This document shows positions 16,953-25,411 of a stretch of DNA of 52,617 bases, piece by piece (position 1 is the first letter of the stretch; each line of letters starts with the position of its first letter). Position numbers and translations under genes: made by a program. The stretch comes from Pseudomonadota bacterium (GTDB lineage: Bacteria; Myxococcota_A; UBA796; GCA-2862545), in contig SXOB01000058.1 of assembly GCA_005776945.1 (NCBI GenBank), positions 1-52,617 on the forward strand, in the 5' to 3' direction. The notes under the pieces were generated by a model, which searched no databases, had not been told where the DNA came from, and saw only the letters and a list, made by a program, of their open reading frames with translations.

Positions 16953-17264
16953 TCACTCGGGTTCGACGACGGCCATGAGCGGGTAGCCCGCCTCCTGTGC
17001 CAATCGGTGCACTTGATCGGCACGGGTCTCGGCAACGTCAAGGCTGTAAACGCCAGCCACCCCCGATCCGCCGCGGTGAATCGACAACATGATTCGCGTG
17101 GCTGCGGCGCTCCCGTGGTGGAAGACGGTCGTGAGCACGTGCACGACGAACTCCATCGACGTGAAGTCGTCGTTGAGCAGCACCACCTTGTACTGACGCG
17201 GCGGCTCGACGCGGTCCTTCGTGTCGGCGCCACCGCGCGGATCCTGCTTCGGAGATCGCGTCAC
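16953..17264 (-). CDS. clpS: ClpS, N-degron adaptor for ClpAP
   Basis: A 103-residue adaptor that delivers N-end-rule substrates to ClpA. After a short polar tail the core reads YKVVLLNDDFTSMEFVVHVL, with the Asn-Asp-Asp of the N-degron pocket, then a TxIMLSIHRGGSGVAGVYS segment with the conserved His, and a VAVVEPE-type end. The GTG start at 17264 has no strong Shine-Dalgarno. A GTTAGCGG element lies at 17320-17327 upstream, and the 130-base gap to the next gene is the only promoter region in this block. Directly upstream of clpA on the same strand. Confidence 0.95.
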   Translation of the reverse strand: MTRSPKQDPRGGADTKDRVEPPRQYKVVLLNDDFTSMEFVVHVLTTVFHHGSAAATRIMLSIHRGGSGVAGVYSLDVAETRADQVHRLAQEAGYPLMAVVEPE

Positions 17265-17396
17265 CGAGCGATGCCCTGGATCACGATGAACTCCCGCACG
17301 TCCGCCTCGCGGTCATCATCCGCTAACGGTCCGTGAAGGGTCGAGTCATGCAAGCCGTCGCCGCAGACGTCGCCGCGGACAACGGACGGGCCTCAC

Positions 17397-20300
17397 TCAG
17401 GGGCCGAAGCCATGGACCACGATGATCTCACCGGCGTCAAGATCGCCGTCATCGTCGGCCTGCGGCGCGCCGACAATCGGGTCGTCCAGCCCGTCGCCGT
17501 CCGTGTCGCCGAAGGCTACCGAAGTGCCCACCAGGGCCGCAACGGAGTCCGAGACGATCCGGGCATCCGCCTCATTGACCAACCCGCTCCAACCGCCATG
17601 GACCAACCAGGCGCTCTCGGCACTGCTCGACGGCGCCCCGACAAGCACGTCGACCATTCCGTCGCCGTTCGCATCGCCAAAGGCACCGCTTGCGCCCAAG
17701 CCAACCGCCGTGGTCGCGACGATACGGTCCGCCGCAGTGTCGAGATCGAATGCGCCAACGAGCCCGCTTGGGACGATGTAGACGGTCCCTTCGCCAGAGC
17801 GATCCTCGGGGGCCCCAATCCAACACTCGTCGAGGCCGTCTCCGTCCATGTCGGCCAAACCGACCCAAGCGGCAGCGTCGTCGCCCGGATCGGCCGCCGT
17901 AATCAAGAGGTCTGGCGCAGACAGGGCAACCACTCCGCTCGACGGACCATAGGTAAGGGTCGCGCGGTTGTCGGCGCCGATAAGCGCGTCAGGAACGCCG
18001 TCGCCGTCGCTGTCTCCGACAGCCACGGACCGGCCCTCTTGGCCGCCGACGACGAACCCTTCGAATTCAGCGAGCGCCAAGGTGTCCAGGTCATGGAGGC
18101 CGGCGGGGGGGTCGTTGATGAGCCACGCCGAGCCACTCTCCGGCACCAGCCCATCTCCGCCAGGGCCGCCGATGAGCATCACGAAACGGCCGTTGCCATC
18201 CGGGTCCGCGACCGCGAGCGACGAACCGGCGCGCGCCGTACCCGTCCCTTCGAGGACGACCGAGGACGATGCCGTCGTCAGAAGCCCGAAGACCGGGCCG
18301 AAGGCAACATACACCGCACCGCTCTCGCCACCGACGAGGGGCGAACCGATGACCCAATCCATCGCGAGCGATCCGCCGACGTTGGCCATCGCGACTGCGG
18401 CGCCGATGCCATTTCCGCTGCCACTGCCGATTCGCACGTTGGTGGCCGTCGAAACGTCGACCTCACCGGAGGTGCCCTCGATCGCGTACACAGCGCCGCC
18501 ATCGGACGGCGTCAGGTCGCTGCCCGGCGCCGACACGAGAATTTCGTCGAGCCCATCGCCGTCGCCGTCGCCCGCCGCGACAGCCGTGCCAAGCCCATCG
18601 GCTGCGTTCGTGCCGACAACCAGGAAGTCGGCCTCGCGCGTCCCCTCCAGGAAGCAAACGGGCGTTGTACTGTTGTTGCAGTCCGAGCCCCCGAAGCAGT
18701 CCTCAAGGGCAAACGGGTAGGCCGCCGGATCCGTGTCGTCGCAATCCGTCGACCGGTCGGACACGCCAAGGCCGGGCCCGCAAGCGAGAACGATGGCATC
18801 GATGTCCCCGTAGCCGTCGAGGTCCGTGTCCGCGTAAAGTGACAGGAACGGCTCGCCCGTGAGTGGGTCGCAATCGTCGTCCGTCGTGTTGCAGACCTCG
18901 GTGGCGTCGGGGTTGACGGCGAGGTTGCCATCATCGCAATCGTCGCCATTTTCCGCCGTGCCAGGTTCCCCGCCACATCCGGCCGTGTCGCGATCGGGGT
19001 CGCCGTAGCCATCATTGTCGGCGTCCACGTAGACGACACCCCAGGGCTCCGGGGTCAACGGGTCGCAGTCCGTGTCCAGGCCGCCGTCGCAAATCTCCGG
19101 AGACGTCGGGCTCACGGCCCGACGGAGGTCGTCGCAATCGAGGTCGTTGTTCACGAAGCCTCCGGACACAAAACAGACCTCGATGAAAACGTCGGCATCT
19201 CCGAAACCATCTTCGTCGCTGTCCCGGTAGAACGTGTTCAGCGGCTCAAGCGTGGCCGGGTCGCAGTCGTCGTCGATGGGGCCTGCGAGATTGCAGATCT
19301 CAAGCGCGCTTGGGTTGACATCTGGATTCAGATCGTCGCAATCTCCTGCTGCAGGCGTCGTCCCGGCGGTAGCAAAACACGCCAGGTATTCGACGTCCTC
19401 GTCCCCCCAGAAGTCACCGTCAAGGTCCGCGTAGAACGTCTCGAGGGGTTCGGGCGTGGTCGGGTCGCAGTCATCGTCAAACGAGTTGCACACTTCGACT
19501 GCAGCCGGATTCACTGCGGCCACCGAGTCGTTGCAATCGTTGTTGTTTGACACGTAGTGGGGAATCGGCGCGCACAAGCCCACGAAGGACATGGGGTCCC
19601 CGTACCCGTCCTCATCGGTGTCCGCGAAGTACGGCGTCACGGGGTCCGGCGTCGACTCGAGGCAGTCGTTGTTGAGCCCGTCGCAGACCTCAGGGGCACC
19701 CGGGTGCACGGTGACTTCGCGATCGTTGCAGTCACCCCCAACGAGGACGTACCCAACAGGGATTTCGCACCCAAAAACCGTCACGCTGCCATCGCCCCAG
19801 CCGTCGCCGTCACTGTCGCCGTAGTAGGTCGTGGACTCGTCCAGCGTGAGCGGGTCGCAGTCGTTGTCGACGCCTAGGACGTCGCACACCTCGTCGGTGA
19901 TTGGCGAGATGGCTGGGTCCGTGTCATCACAGTCGTCATCCCAGGGCGAGAACCCGTCGGGTGAGGCACAGTCTTCGACCGTGACGCCCGGCGTACCGGC
20001 GCCATCGCCGTCGAGATCCTCGAAGAAAGTGAAGGTGGCGACGCCCTCGTCGGCTACGCCGTCGCAGTTGTTGTCGATGTCGTCGCAGCGCTCCATCGTG
20101 TCCGGATGGGTGTCCGGATCCTCGGGCTCGCAATCGCCCGCGTCCAACACGTAGCCATCCGGCTCGTCGCACTGCTGGACCGAATCGAAGTCGTCGCCGA
20201 ACCCGTCACCGTCGCCGTCGAAGAACCATAGCGTCGCATCGGCGGAGTCGTCTTCTGACGTCGCCGGGTCGCAATCGTTGTCGAGACCGTCGCAGATCTC

Positions 20301-21452
20301 GGGGGCGCCGGGGAACACGAGCGATTTGCCGTCATTGCAGTCGCCGCCGATGTCCACGTACCCGACCGGCATGTCGCATTGGACCTTCGTGGCCGAGTCC
20401 TTGCCAAAGCCGTCCTTATCGAGGTCGAGGTACCAAACCGGGACGACGAGGCCATCGTCGGCGACGAGGTCGCAGTCGTCGTCATCGCCGTTGCAGACTT
20501 CCTCGGCGTCGGGATGGATCGCTGCGTCGTCATCATCGCAGTCGTCGGCGTTTGCAACGCTGTTGGCGCCCGCTTCACAGCTCTTTTCCGCCTTGTCGGG
20601 GTTGCCGTAGCCGTCCTCGTCTTTGTCTTGGTACCAGGTCGGCGCGTCGTCCGAGTCGTCTTCCTCGGAGTAGGGATTGCAGTCGTTGTCGACGCCGTCG
20701 CACACTTCCTCCGCGAATGGGTTCACGTCGGCGCGGGAGTCGTCGCAATCGTCATCGTCCTCCAACCAGCCCGCCGGCTGCTCGCACCACGGCGTGGCAG
20801 GGCCGGCGCCGAAGCCATCGGCATCGCCGTCGAAGTAGTATTCGTCGTCGGCGTTCGCATTCTCATCCGTCAGCGGATCGCAATCGTCGTCGATTCCACC
20901 GTTGCACTTGTCCTCGATGCCGGGCTTGATCGCGGCCGTCGTGTCGTCGCAGTCGCCGCCGCGCGACGCGGTACCCGGCGGCTGGATGCATGCAAGGACC
21001 TCGGTCGTGCCCCAGCTGTCGAAGTCGTTGTCCACATACCAGGTGGTCCCGTCGGGGGAGCCGGCCGTGGGGTCGCCGTCGCAGTTGCGATCGGTCGTAA
21101 GGCAGTCCTCCACGGCATCCGGGTGGATGGTGTCGTCGGCATCGTCGCAGTCGCCGTCTACGGCCACCGTCCCCGCTGGCGCTTCGCAGGCCACGGCTCC
21201 CGCCCCCGTGCCGAAGCCGTCGCCGTCGCCGTCGGTGAACCAAGTGCCAGCATCGGTCGCGCCTTCGTCGATTTCGCCGTCGCAGTTCTGATCGACGCCG
21301 TCGCAGACTTCGGTCGCATCCGGGTTGACCGCCCCGTCGCCGTCGTCGCAGTCCGAGCCCGTGTCGAACCCATCGCCGTCGGCGTCGCTAGTGGTTTGTT
21401 CATCCTGGTTGGGACCACAAGCGATCAAACTGAGGACGAAAAGGAGGGACAT
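17397..21452 (-). CDS. giant MopE-repeat and FG-GAP lipoprotein
   Basis: A 1351-residue lipoprotein. MSLLFVLSLIACGPNQDEQ gives lipobox LIAC, and the ATG at 21452 has GAGG eight bases upstream. About 14 units of roughly 60-70 residues follow, each of the form DxDGDG(F/Y)G..., (G/D)DCDD...P.A.E.C....D.DCDP, the Asp-rich MopE pattern associated with metal (calcium or copper) binding. From about residue 960 the repeats give way to FG-GAP units (VAAGDGDGDGLDEILVSAPGSD, VGDSDGDGVPDALIGA, FGDTDGDGLDDPIVGAPQ) that build an integrin-like beta-propeller. The join of both repeat types on one lipid anchor suggests a large Ca-dependent surface adhesin. Partner unknown. Confidence 0.85.
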   Translation of the reverse strand: MSLLFVLSLIACGPNQDEQTTSDADGDGFDTGSDCDDGDGAVNPDATEVCDGVDQNCDGEIDEGATDAGTWFTDGDGDGFGTGAGAVACEAPAGTVAVDGDCDDADDTIHPDAVEDCLTTDRNCDGDPTAGSPDGTTWYVDNDFDSWGTTEVLACIQPPGTASRGGDCDDTTAAIKPGIEDKCNGGIDDDCDPLTDENANADDEYYFDGDADGFGAGPATPWCEQPAGWLEDDDDCDDSRADVNPFAEEVCDGVDNDCNPYSEEDDSDDAPTWYQDKDEDGYGNPDKAEKSCEAGANSVANADDCDDDDAAIHPDAEEVCNGDDDDCDLVADDGLVVPVWYLDLDKDGFGKDSATKVQCDMPVGYVDIGGDCNDGKSLVFPGAPEICDGLDNDCDPATSEDDSADATLWFFDGDGDGFGDDFDSVQQCDEPDGYVLDAGDCEPEDPDTHPDTMERCDDIDNNCDGVADEGVATFTFFEDLDGDGAGTPGVTVEDCASPDGFSPWDDDCDDTDPAISPITDEVCDVLGVDNDCDPLTLDESTTYYGDSDGDGWGDGSVTVFGCEIPVGYVLVGGDCNDREVTVHPGAPEVCDGLNNDCLESTPDPVTPYFADTDEDGYGDPMSFVGLCAPIPHYVSNNNDCNDSVAAVNPAAVEVCNSFDDDCDPTTPEPLETFYADLDGDFWGDEDVEYLACFATAGTTPAAGDCDDLNPDVNPSALEICNLAGPIDDDCDPATLEPLNTFYRDSDEDGFGDADVFIEVCFVSGGFVNNDLDCDDLRRAVSPTSPEICDGGLDTDCDPLTPEPWGVVYVDADNDGYGDPDRDTAGCGGEPGTAENGDDCDDGNLAVNPDATEVCNTTDDDCDPLTGEPFLSLYADTDLDGYGDIDAIVLACGPGLGVSDRSTDCDDTDPAAYPFALEDCFGGSDCNNSTTPVCFLEGTREADFLVVGTNAADGLGTAVAAGDGDGDGLDEILVSAPGSDLTPSDGGAVYAIEGTSGEVDVSTATNVRIGSGSGNGIGAAVAMANVGGSLAMDWVIGSPLVGGESGAVYVAFGPVFGLLTTASSSVVLEGTGTARAGSSLAVADPDGNGRFVMLIGGPGGDGLVPESGSAWLINDPPAGLHDLDTLALAEFEGFVVGGQEGRSVAVGDSDGDGVPDALIGADNRATLTYGPSSGVVALSAPDLLITAADPGDDAAAWVGLADMDGDGLDECWIGAPEDRSGEGTVYIVPSGLVGAFDLDTAADRIVATTAVGLGASGAFGDANGDGMVDVLVGAPSSSAESAWLVHGGWSGLVNEADARIVSDSVAALVGTSVAFGDTDGDGLDDPIVGAPQADDDGDLDAGEIIVVHGFGP

Positions 21453-21544
21453 GGGGAACCTCGACGGGGCATCCTACACCCGTTTGAGCGAACCCCGAGC
21501 GCGGATTGCAAATTTTGCCTGACTTTGCCGAGCCGAACCGAAGT

Positions 21545-23269
21545 TCAGCGAACGATCGTCGCCCGCTGCGACGTCGGGACGTCGTGCAGCACGGATACGG
21601 CGCCGTCGGGCCACGTCACGGCGACCCAGTCCGCCACCGCCGCGCCGCCAAGGCCGAAGTGGACCTCTGGGGGGCCACCAGACTGGAACGTCTGGCCGCC
21701 GGCGATGATCCATCGGGCCTGAACCGAGTCGCCCACGGCCACCTCGACCTTCGCACCGACCGCCATACGGTTCATGCCGGGTTGCTCCAGGCCCACCGTC
21801 AGCCAGGCTTCGCTGCCACAACGGCTGACGTACATGACATTGGTTCCCCGGATGTCGCGCTTGGCAACGTCGAGCCACCCGTCTCCGTTGAGGTCCAAGG
21901 CCATCATTCCACGTTTGGCGCCTTCATCGTCAAAGGCGAATTCGGCCGCTTCGTCCGTGAACAGACCTGCGCCGTTGTTCAACCAGAGGCCGTCTGGCTG
22001 CAGCAGGGGAGTGCCCCAATCGGGGTGGGTCGTCTCGACGTGCCCAAACACGACCAGCGCATCCAGGTCCGCGTCGTTGTCGACGTCCGCCAGCTCCGCC
22101 CCCCAACCCACTTCTTGGGCTCCTTTGTAGGCGATGCCGGCGAGGTCTGCGCTCTCGACCCAAACGCCCGCGAGCTCGTTGTAGACGAGGTAGCTGAGGT
22201 CCTTCCACTCCGGAATGAGCATCTCAGGGTGCCCGTCTCCGGTCACATCGCCAAAACCGACGCCCATGCCAGTCTGCGGCAGATTCAGACCGTACCGATT
22301 CACGGCATCCAGAACGAGCGTTCCGCCCTGGTTGAGCAACAACGAATTCGGCTGGCTCGGGCCAAAGTCGTTGATGGTGTACAACTCGGGCCACAGATCG
22401 CCGTCCACGTCGAACCAGCGCGCCACGTAGGTGTACCCGTCATGCACTTCGGCGGGCAGCGCATCGCCGGCGTCGACGAAGGTGCCGTCCCCCTGATTGA
22501 CGTACAGCCAGTCCCGCTGGGCAGGCACGAACTCGTCGGTCGAGACGTCGCCGGTCTCGTCGACATAGCCGTAGTTGCCGACGAAGACGTCGAGGTCGCC
22601 ATCCCTGTCGAAGTCGGACCAGGCCGCGACCTGGGACATCCGACCTTCCGGATTCAGCCCCGCCTCGATCGACACATCCACCCACAACCCCGGCCCATCG
22701 TTGCGCAACAGAACGTTGGGTTCGGAATATCGAAGGATGAGGGCGTCGAGGTCACCGTCGCCGTCGTAGTCCGCCGTGCTTCCGCCCACGCCAAACGTGA
22801 GGGGGAAATCCGCAAGGGCGTCGGTCACCACCGCGAACGTGCCGTCGCCGTTGCCCCGGTACATATTCGCATAGGGCTCCGACGGCGCGATCATGTCGAT
22901 CGCGCCGTCCTTGTCGAAGTCGCCGGCGATGAAGCCGCCGCCCCACTGCCATTCCCGACTGTTGGCCGGGGTCACGATCTGCTTGCGATCCCAAGGCGCG
23001 GACCCACGCGCCGAGGGGTCGGCACAGGTGACGATGCCGCCACCCGTCAGGGTCGCGGCCACGGTTTCCGCAGGCGGAACCGCGCCGGTGGGCGGTGTCC
23101 CCGTCGTCGGCACGTCCGTCGGGGTCGGCGAGCCGGTGACGTCCGTCGGCTCCGGGACATCGGTGTCCGTAGCCGTTGTGCCGGTCGACGTCGGGGTACA
23201 GATAAACCCCTCGGGGCACGCCGGATCTTCACCGCCGCATCCGATGCCGAGGATCACCAGGGCCACCAC
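21545..23269 (-). CDS. FG-GAP/VCBS propeller lipoprotein with UnbV (ASPIC) C-terminus
   Basis: A 574-residue lipoprotein. Among the start codons at 23284 (TTG), 23272 and 23269 (GTG), 23269 is placed best behind GGGAGG at 23277-23282. VVALVILGIGCGGED carries lipobox GIGC, followed by a Thr/Pro/Ser-rich linker of about 60 residues. The body has VCBS/FG-GAP units (AGDFDKDGAIDMIAPSE, TADYDGDGDLDALIL, DFDRDGDLDVFVGNYG, FGDVTGDGHPEMLIPE). The C-terminus reads MAVGAKVEVAVGD ... AGGQTFQSGGPPEVHFGLG ... VTWPDGAVSVL, the ASPIC/UnbV domain of the CRTAC family. Likely an envelope adhesin or structural protein. Same strand and type as the giant neighbour 92 bases downstream. Confidence 0.9.
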   Translation of the reverse strand: MVALVILGIGCGGEDPACPEGFICTPTSTGTTATDTDVPEPTDVTGSPTPTDVPTTGTPPTGAVPPAETVAATLTGGGIVTCADPSARGSAPWDRKQIVTPANSREWQWGGGFIAGDFDKDGAIDMIAPSEPYANMYRGNGDGTFAVVTDALADFPLTFGVGGSTADYDGDGDLDALILRYSEPNVLLRNDGPGLWVDVSIEAGLNPEGRMSQVAAWSDFDRDGDLDVFVGNYGYVDETGDVSTDEFVPAQRDWLYVNQGDGTFVDAGDALPAEVHDGYTYVARWFDVDGDLWPELYTINDFGPSQPNSLLLNQGGTLVLDAVNRYGLNLPQTGMGVGFGDVTGDGHPEMLIPEWKDLSYLVYNELAGVWVESADLAGIAYKGAQEVGWGAELADVDNDADLDALVVFGHVETTHPDWGTPLLQPDGLWLNNGAGLFTDEAAEFAFDDEGAKRGMMALDLNGDGWLDVAKRDIRGTNVMYVSRCGSEAWLTVGLEQPGMNRMAVGAKVEVAVGDSVQARWIIAGGQTFQSGGPPEVHFGLGGAAVADWVAVTWPDGAVSVLHDVPTSQRATIVR

Positions 23270-23334
23270 CACGCCGCCTCCCAATGCAGGCTAGCACTCG
23301 CCTGCGATACTCGCAGGTACTATCTAGGGCCTCG

Positions 23335-23733
23335 ATGGATCCATCGTTGCACGCCATCCACGTCGAGTTGACCCCCGGGATTCGGGTACGCGGGGGCCCT
23401 GACGGCTCCTTCCGCTACGCCGGGCTATTGCCCTTCGCCTACGGCCATTTGCCAGGAAATCCCGCTCCGGACGGCTCCGACGCCGACGTCGTGGTCCTCG
23501 GCCTGCCCACCCGCGCCGGCGAAAGGATCGCGTTGCCCATTTGGGGCGCCGTCGCGTTCATCGACGGCGGTGTTCCCGATGACAAGTGGGTCGCCGCCCC
23601 ATGGCCGCCCTCACGGGCTGCGCGCACCGCCCTTGTCGCTTGGTTCCGCGCCTTCGCCCTCGCCAAGCGGCTGGGACGCCTCGGTCGCGGCGGCCCCACG
23701 CGGTGCCTGGGATGGCGCGCCGGAGGTCCCTGA
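23335..23733 (+). CDS. divergent inorganic-pyrophosphatase-like protein
   Basis: A 132-residue protein from ATG 23335. It follows the soluble type I pyrophosphatase plan: a YAGLLPFAYGHLPGNPAPDG stretch matches the Pro-Tyr-x-Tyr-Gly-xx-Pro block, DGSDADVVVLG replaces the signature DxDPxDV, and GAVAFIDGGVPDDKWVA matches the DEGxxDDK block. The first and last Asp of the signature and the later Asp/Asp/Lys are kept, while the middle Asp is Ser, so activity is doubtful. It is shorter than normal (about 170 residues). Its last 123 bases lie antisense to the end of the GT-C gene, which is strange, but the amphipathic AARTALVAWFRAFALAKRL end fits the family's C-terminal helix. A TACTAT element just upstream could be a -10. 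Confidence 0.55.
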   Translation: MDPSLHAIHVELTPGIRVRGGPDGSFRYAGLLPFAYGHLPGNPAPDGSDADVVVLGLPTRAGERIALPIWGAVAFIDGGVPDDKWVAAPWPPSRAARTALVAWFRAFALAKRLGRLGRGGPTRCLGWRAGGP

Positions 23734-25323
23734 CGGCACCCAGAGCGCTTCGGGCTGGACACGCCAACCCGTTTTCGGCACAAACACGCCGCCGGACCTC
23801 ACGACGGTCGTCTCCCTCCGGTAGGCCTGCGGAATGCCAAATCCGACGCCCTTGCCGTTGGAGTCGACAACACAGGCCCAGCGGTGGTTCTTGGCAGCGA
23901 GGTGGAACTTGGCGACGTCCGCCTTGTACGGGCCTCGGGCGTGATCGATGTCCCACAAGGCAATCAGGTGCGCCTCCGGCGCATGGCCCGCGTAGGTCGG
24001 GAGCCAAGCCGCGTACGGGCTGAACACGGGGCCATCACAATTGCGCAGAACCTCGATCCAGCGCTCGCCCGCCTCGCGGTCCATGCGCGTAGGAATCAAG
24101 CGGGCCCAGTCCGAAGAAGACGCGGAAAACAGGATCTGGGCGCCCACGAGCCCACAGGCCAAGAACGCGTCCGCCCACCGCCACCGCCGTCCCAACCTGT
24201 CGGCGGCCACACCGAGCGCGCAACAAAAGGCCCAGTACATCGGAATCAGAACGTTGAGGAACCCGCCGTGGTGTGCGCGCATCCAGGCGGCGAGCCCGAC
24301 CGCGATCGCCCCAACGCCGACGCCAATCACTACGGCAGGTGACGGCCATGCGGGACGTCTCCAGCCCCAGGTGACCACCACGCCCGCAAAGACCGCAGCC
24401 CCGACCGCCGTTTCGGCCACGCTACCAACCCCTCCTCCAGTCTCCATCCAGGACGCCCCGCCACCTGCCACTGCCGCAACCACGAGGGCCACGCCACGGC
24501 CCCCCCACGAGGCGCGCAGCCACGACCACAGGCCGACGACGGCCAACGCGACGGGCATCGCGTGAGCGAGCTCCCCTGCGACCCCAGGCAGGCCCCGACC
24601 GGCCACGAGGGGATGGCTGGCCGGCACCTCGACCAGGTACCGGAGGAGGTGGCCGTCCGTGGTCCATTGCAGCGCGCCGAACACGACCGCGGGCAACGCA
24701 CAGGCCGCGATCAAGAACGTCAGGGCGGCGCGCCGCCCGTCACGTAGGCCCACCCCGAGCGCGAGCACCGGCAGCCAACCGGCAGCGTTGTGCTTGAGGA
24801 GGATGCCGAGGGCAAGGGCTACGCCGGCGGCAGCTGCCCATCCCGGCCGTAGAGCGGCGGCAATCGCCAGACCGCACAGACCCAGGAAGAGGCCGTCTGG
24901 GCGCACGAGGTCGAAGAACGCGCCGCCCGCCTCGTAGGTCGCAAGAAAGGACGCCGCGGCCCCAACTGCGATCGGCGCGCGCACACCCGCCGACAAACAC
25001 ACCGCGGCCACCGAGCCGGCGGCCATCAACGACCCCAGGATGGACACGGCCCGCCCAAGAAGGGGCGTCAGGCCGACGGGCAGCCCAAGCAAGGCCAACA
25101 AGGCCGGGTACCCCGGCGGGTAGACGTACGGAATCCAGTCGGCCGTGGGCGCGGCGTACAGCGGCAAACCCTGCTGCAAACGCCACGCATGCGCCAACAT
25201 GCCGCCTTCCATCCACTCCAGGTCGAAGGGGTAGTCGATGCGCCCCCACCAACAGAGGCCGACCTGCGCGGTCACGAAGGTCGCCAGGGAGACGAGACCG
25301 ACGTCGGACGCACTACGGACCAC
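23611..25323 (-). CDS. GT-C fold membrane glycosyltransferase (ArnT/GT39-like)
   Basis: About 570 residues from GTG 25323 (GGCGGAG six bases upstream; upstream start codons would run into the divergent nucleotidase gene's promoter). Multiple membrane helices, with an acidic DYPFDLEWMEGGMLAHAWRL loop after the first helix as in polyprenol-phosphate-sugar-dependent GT-C enzymes, followed by a VYPPGYPALLALLG helix start. A soluble C-terminal domain contains FSPYAAWLPTYAGHAPEAHL. Such enzymes transfer a sugar from a lipid carrier to lipid or protein outside the inner membrane; donor and acceptor are not known. The Pro/Gly/Ala-rich last 40 residues overlap the pyrophosphatase-like gene antisense and look disordered. 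Confidence 0.75.
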   Translation of the reverse strand: MVRSASDVGLVSLATFVTAQVGLCWWGRIDYPFDLEWMEGGMLAHAWRLQQGLPLYAAPTADWIPYVYPPGYPALLALLGLPVGLTPLLGRAVSILGSLMAAGSVAAVCLSAGVRAPIAVGAAASFLATYEAGGAFFDLVRPDGLFLGLCGLAIAAALRPGWAAAAGVALALGILLKHNAAGWLPVLALGVGLRDGRRAALTFLIAACALPAVVFGALQWTTDGHLLRYLVEVPASHPLVAGRGLPGVAGELAHAMPVALAVVGLWSWLRASWGGRGVALVVAAVAGGGASWMETGGGVGSVAETAVGAAVFAGVVVTWGWRRPAWPSPAVVIGVGVGAIAVGLAAWMRAHHGGFLNVLIPMYWAFCCALGVAADRLGRRWRWADAFLACGLVGAQILFSASSSDWARLIPTRMDREAGERWIEVLRNCDGPVFSPYAAWLPTYAGHAPEAHLIALWDIDHARGPYKADVAKFHLAAKNHRWACVVDSNGKGVGFGIPQAYRRETTVVRSGGVFVPKTGWRVQPEALWVPSGTSGAPSQAPRGAAATEASQPLGEGEGAEPSDKGGARSP

Positions 25324-25411
25324 GGAAACTCCGCCGCCCGCGTAATGGCCCTTCGCCCAACGGGCCGCCACCGACTCGTTCCTACCACCCAACCGGGCGT
25401 TAGGACCTCCT

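Noticed and set aside
14754..17336. Long plus-strand open frames opposite clpA and clpS
   Set aside because: High GC creates long antisense frames; their translations are Arg/Gly-rich without motifs, whereas the minus strand encodes complete ClpA and ClpS.
17412..18842. Plus-strand open frame of about 476 codons opposite the giant lipoprotein
   Set aside because: It mirrors the Asp/Gly repeats of the minus-strand gene as Val/Arg repeats, has no signal or domain, and is explained by codon bias.
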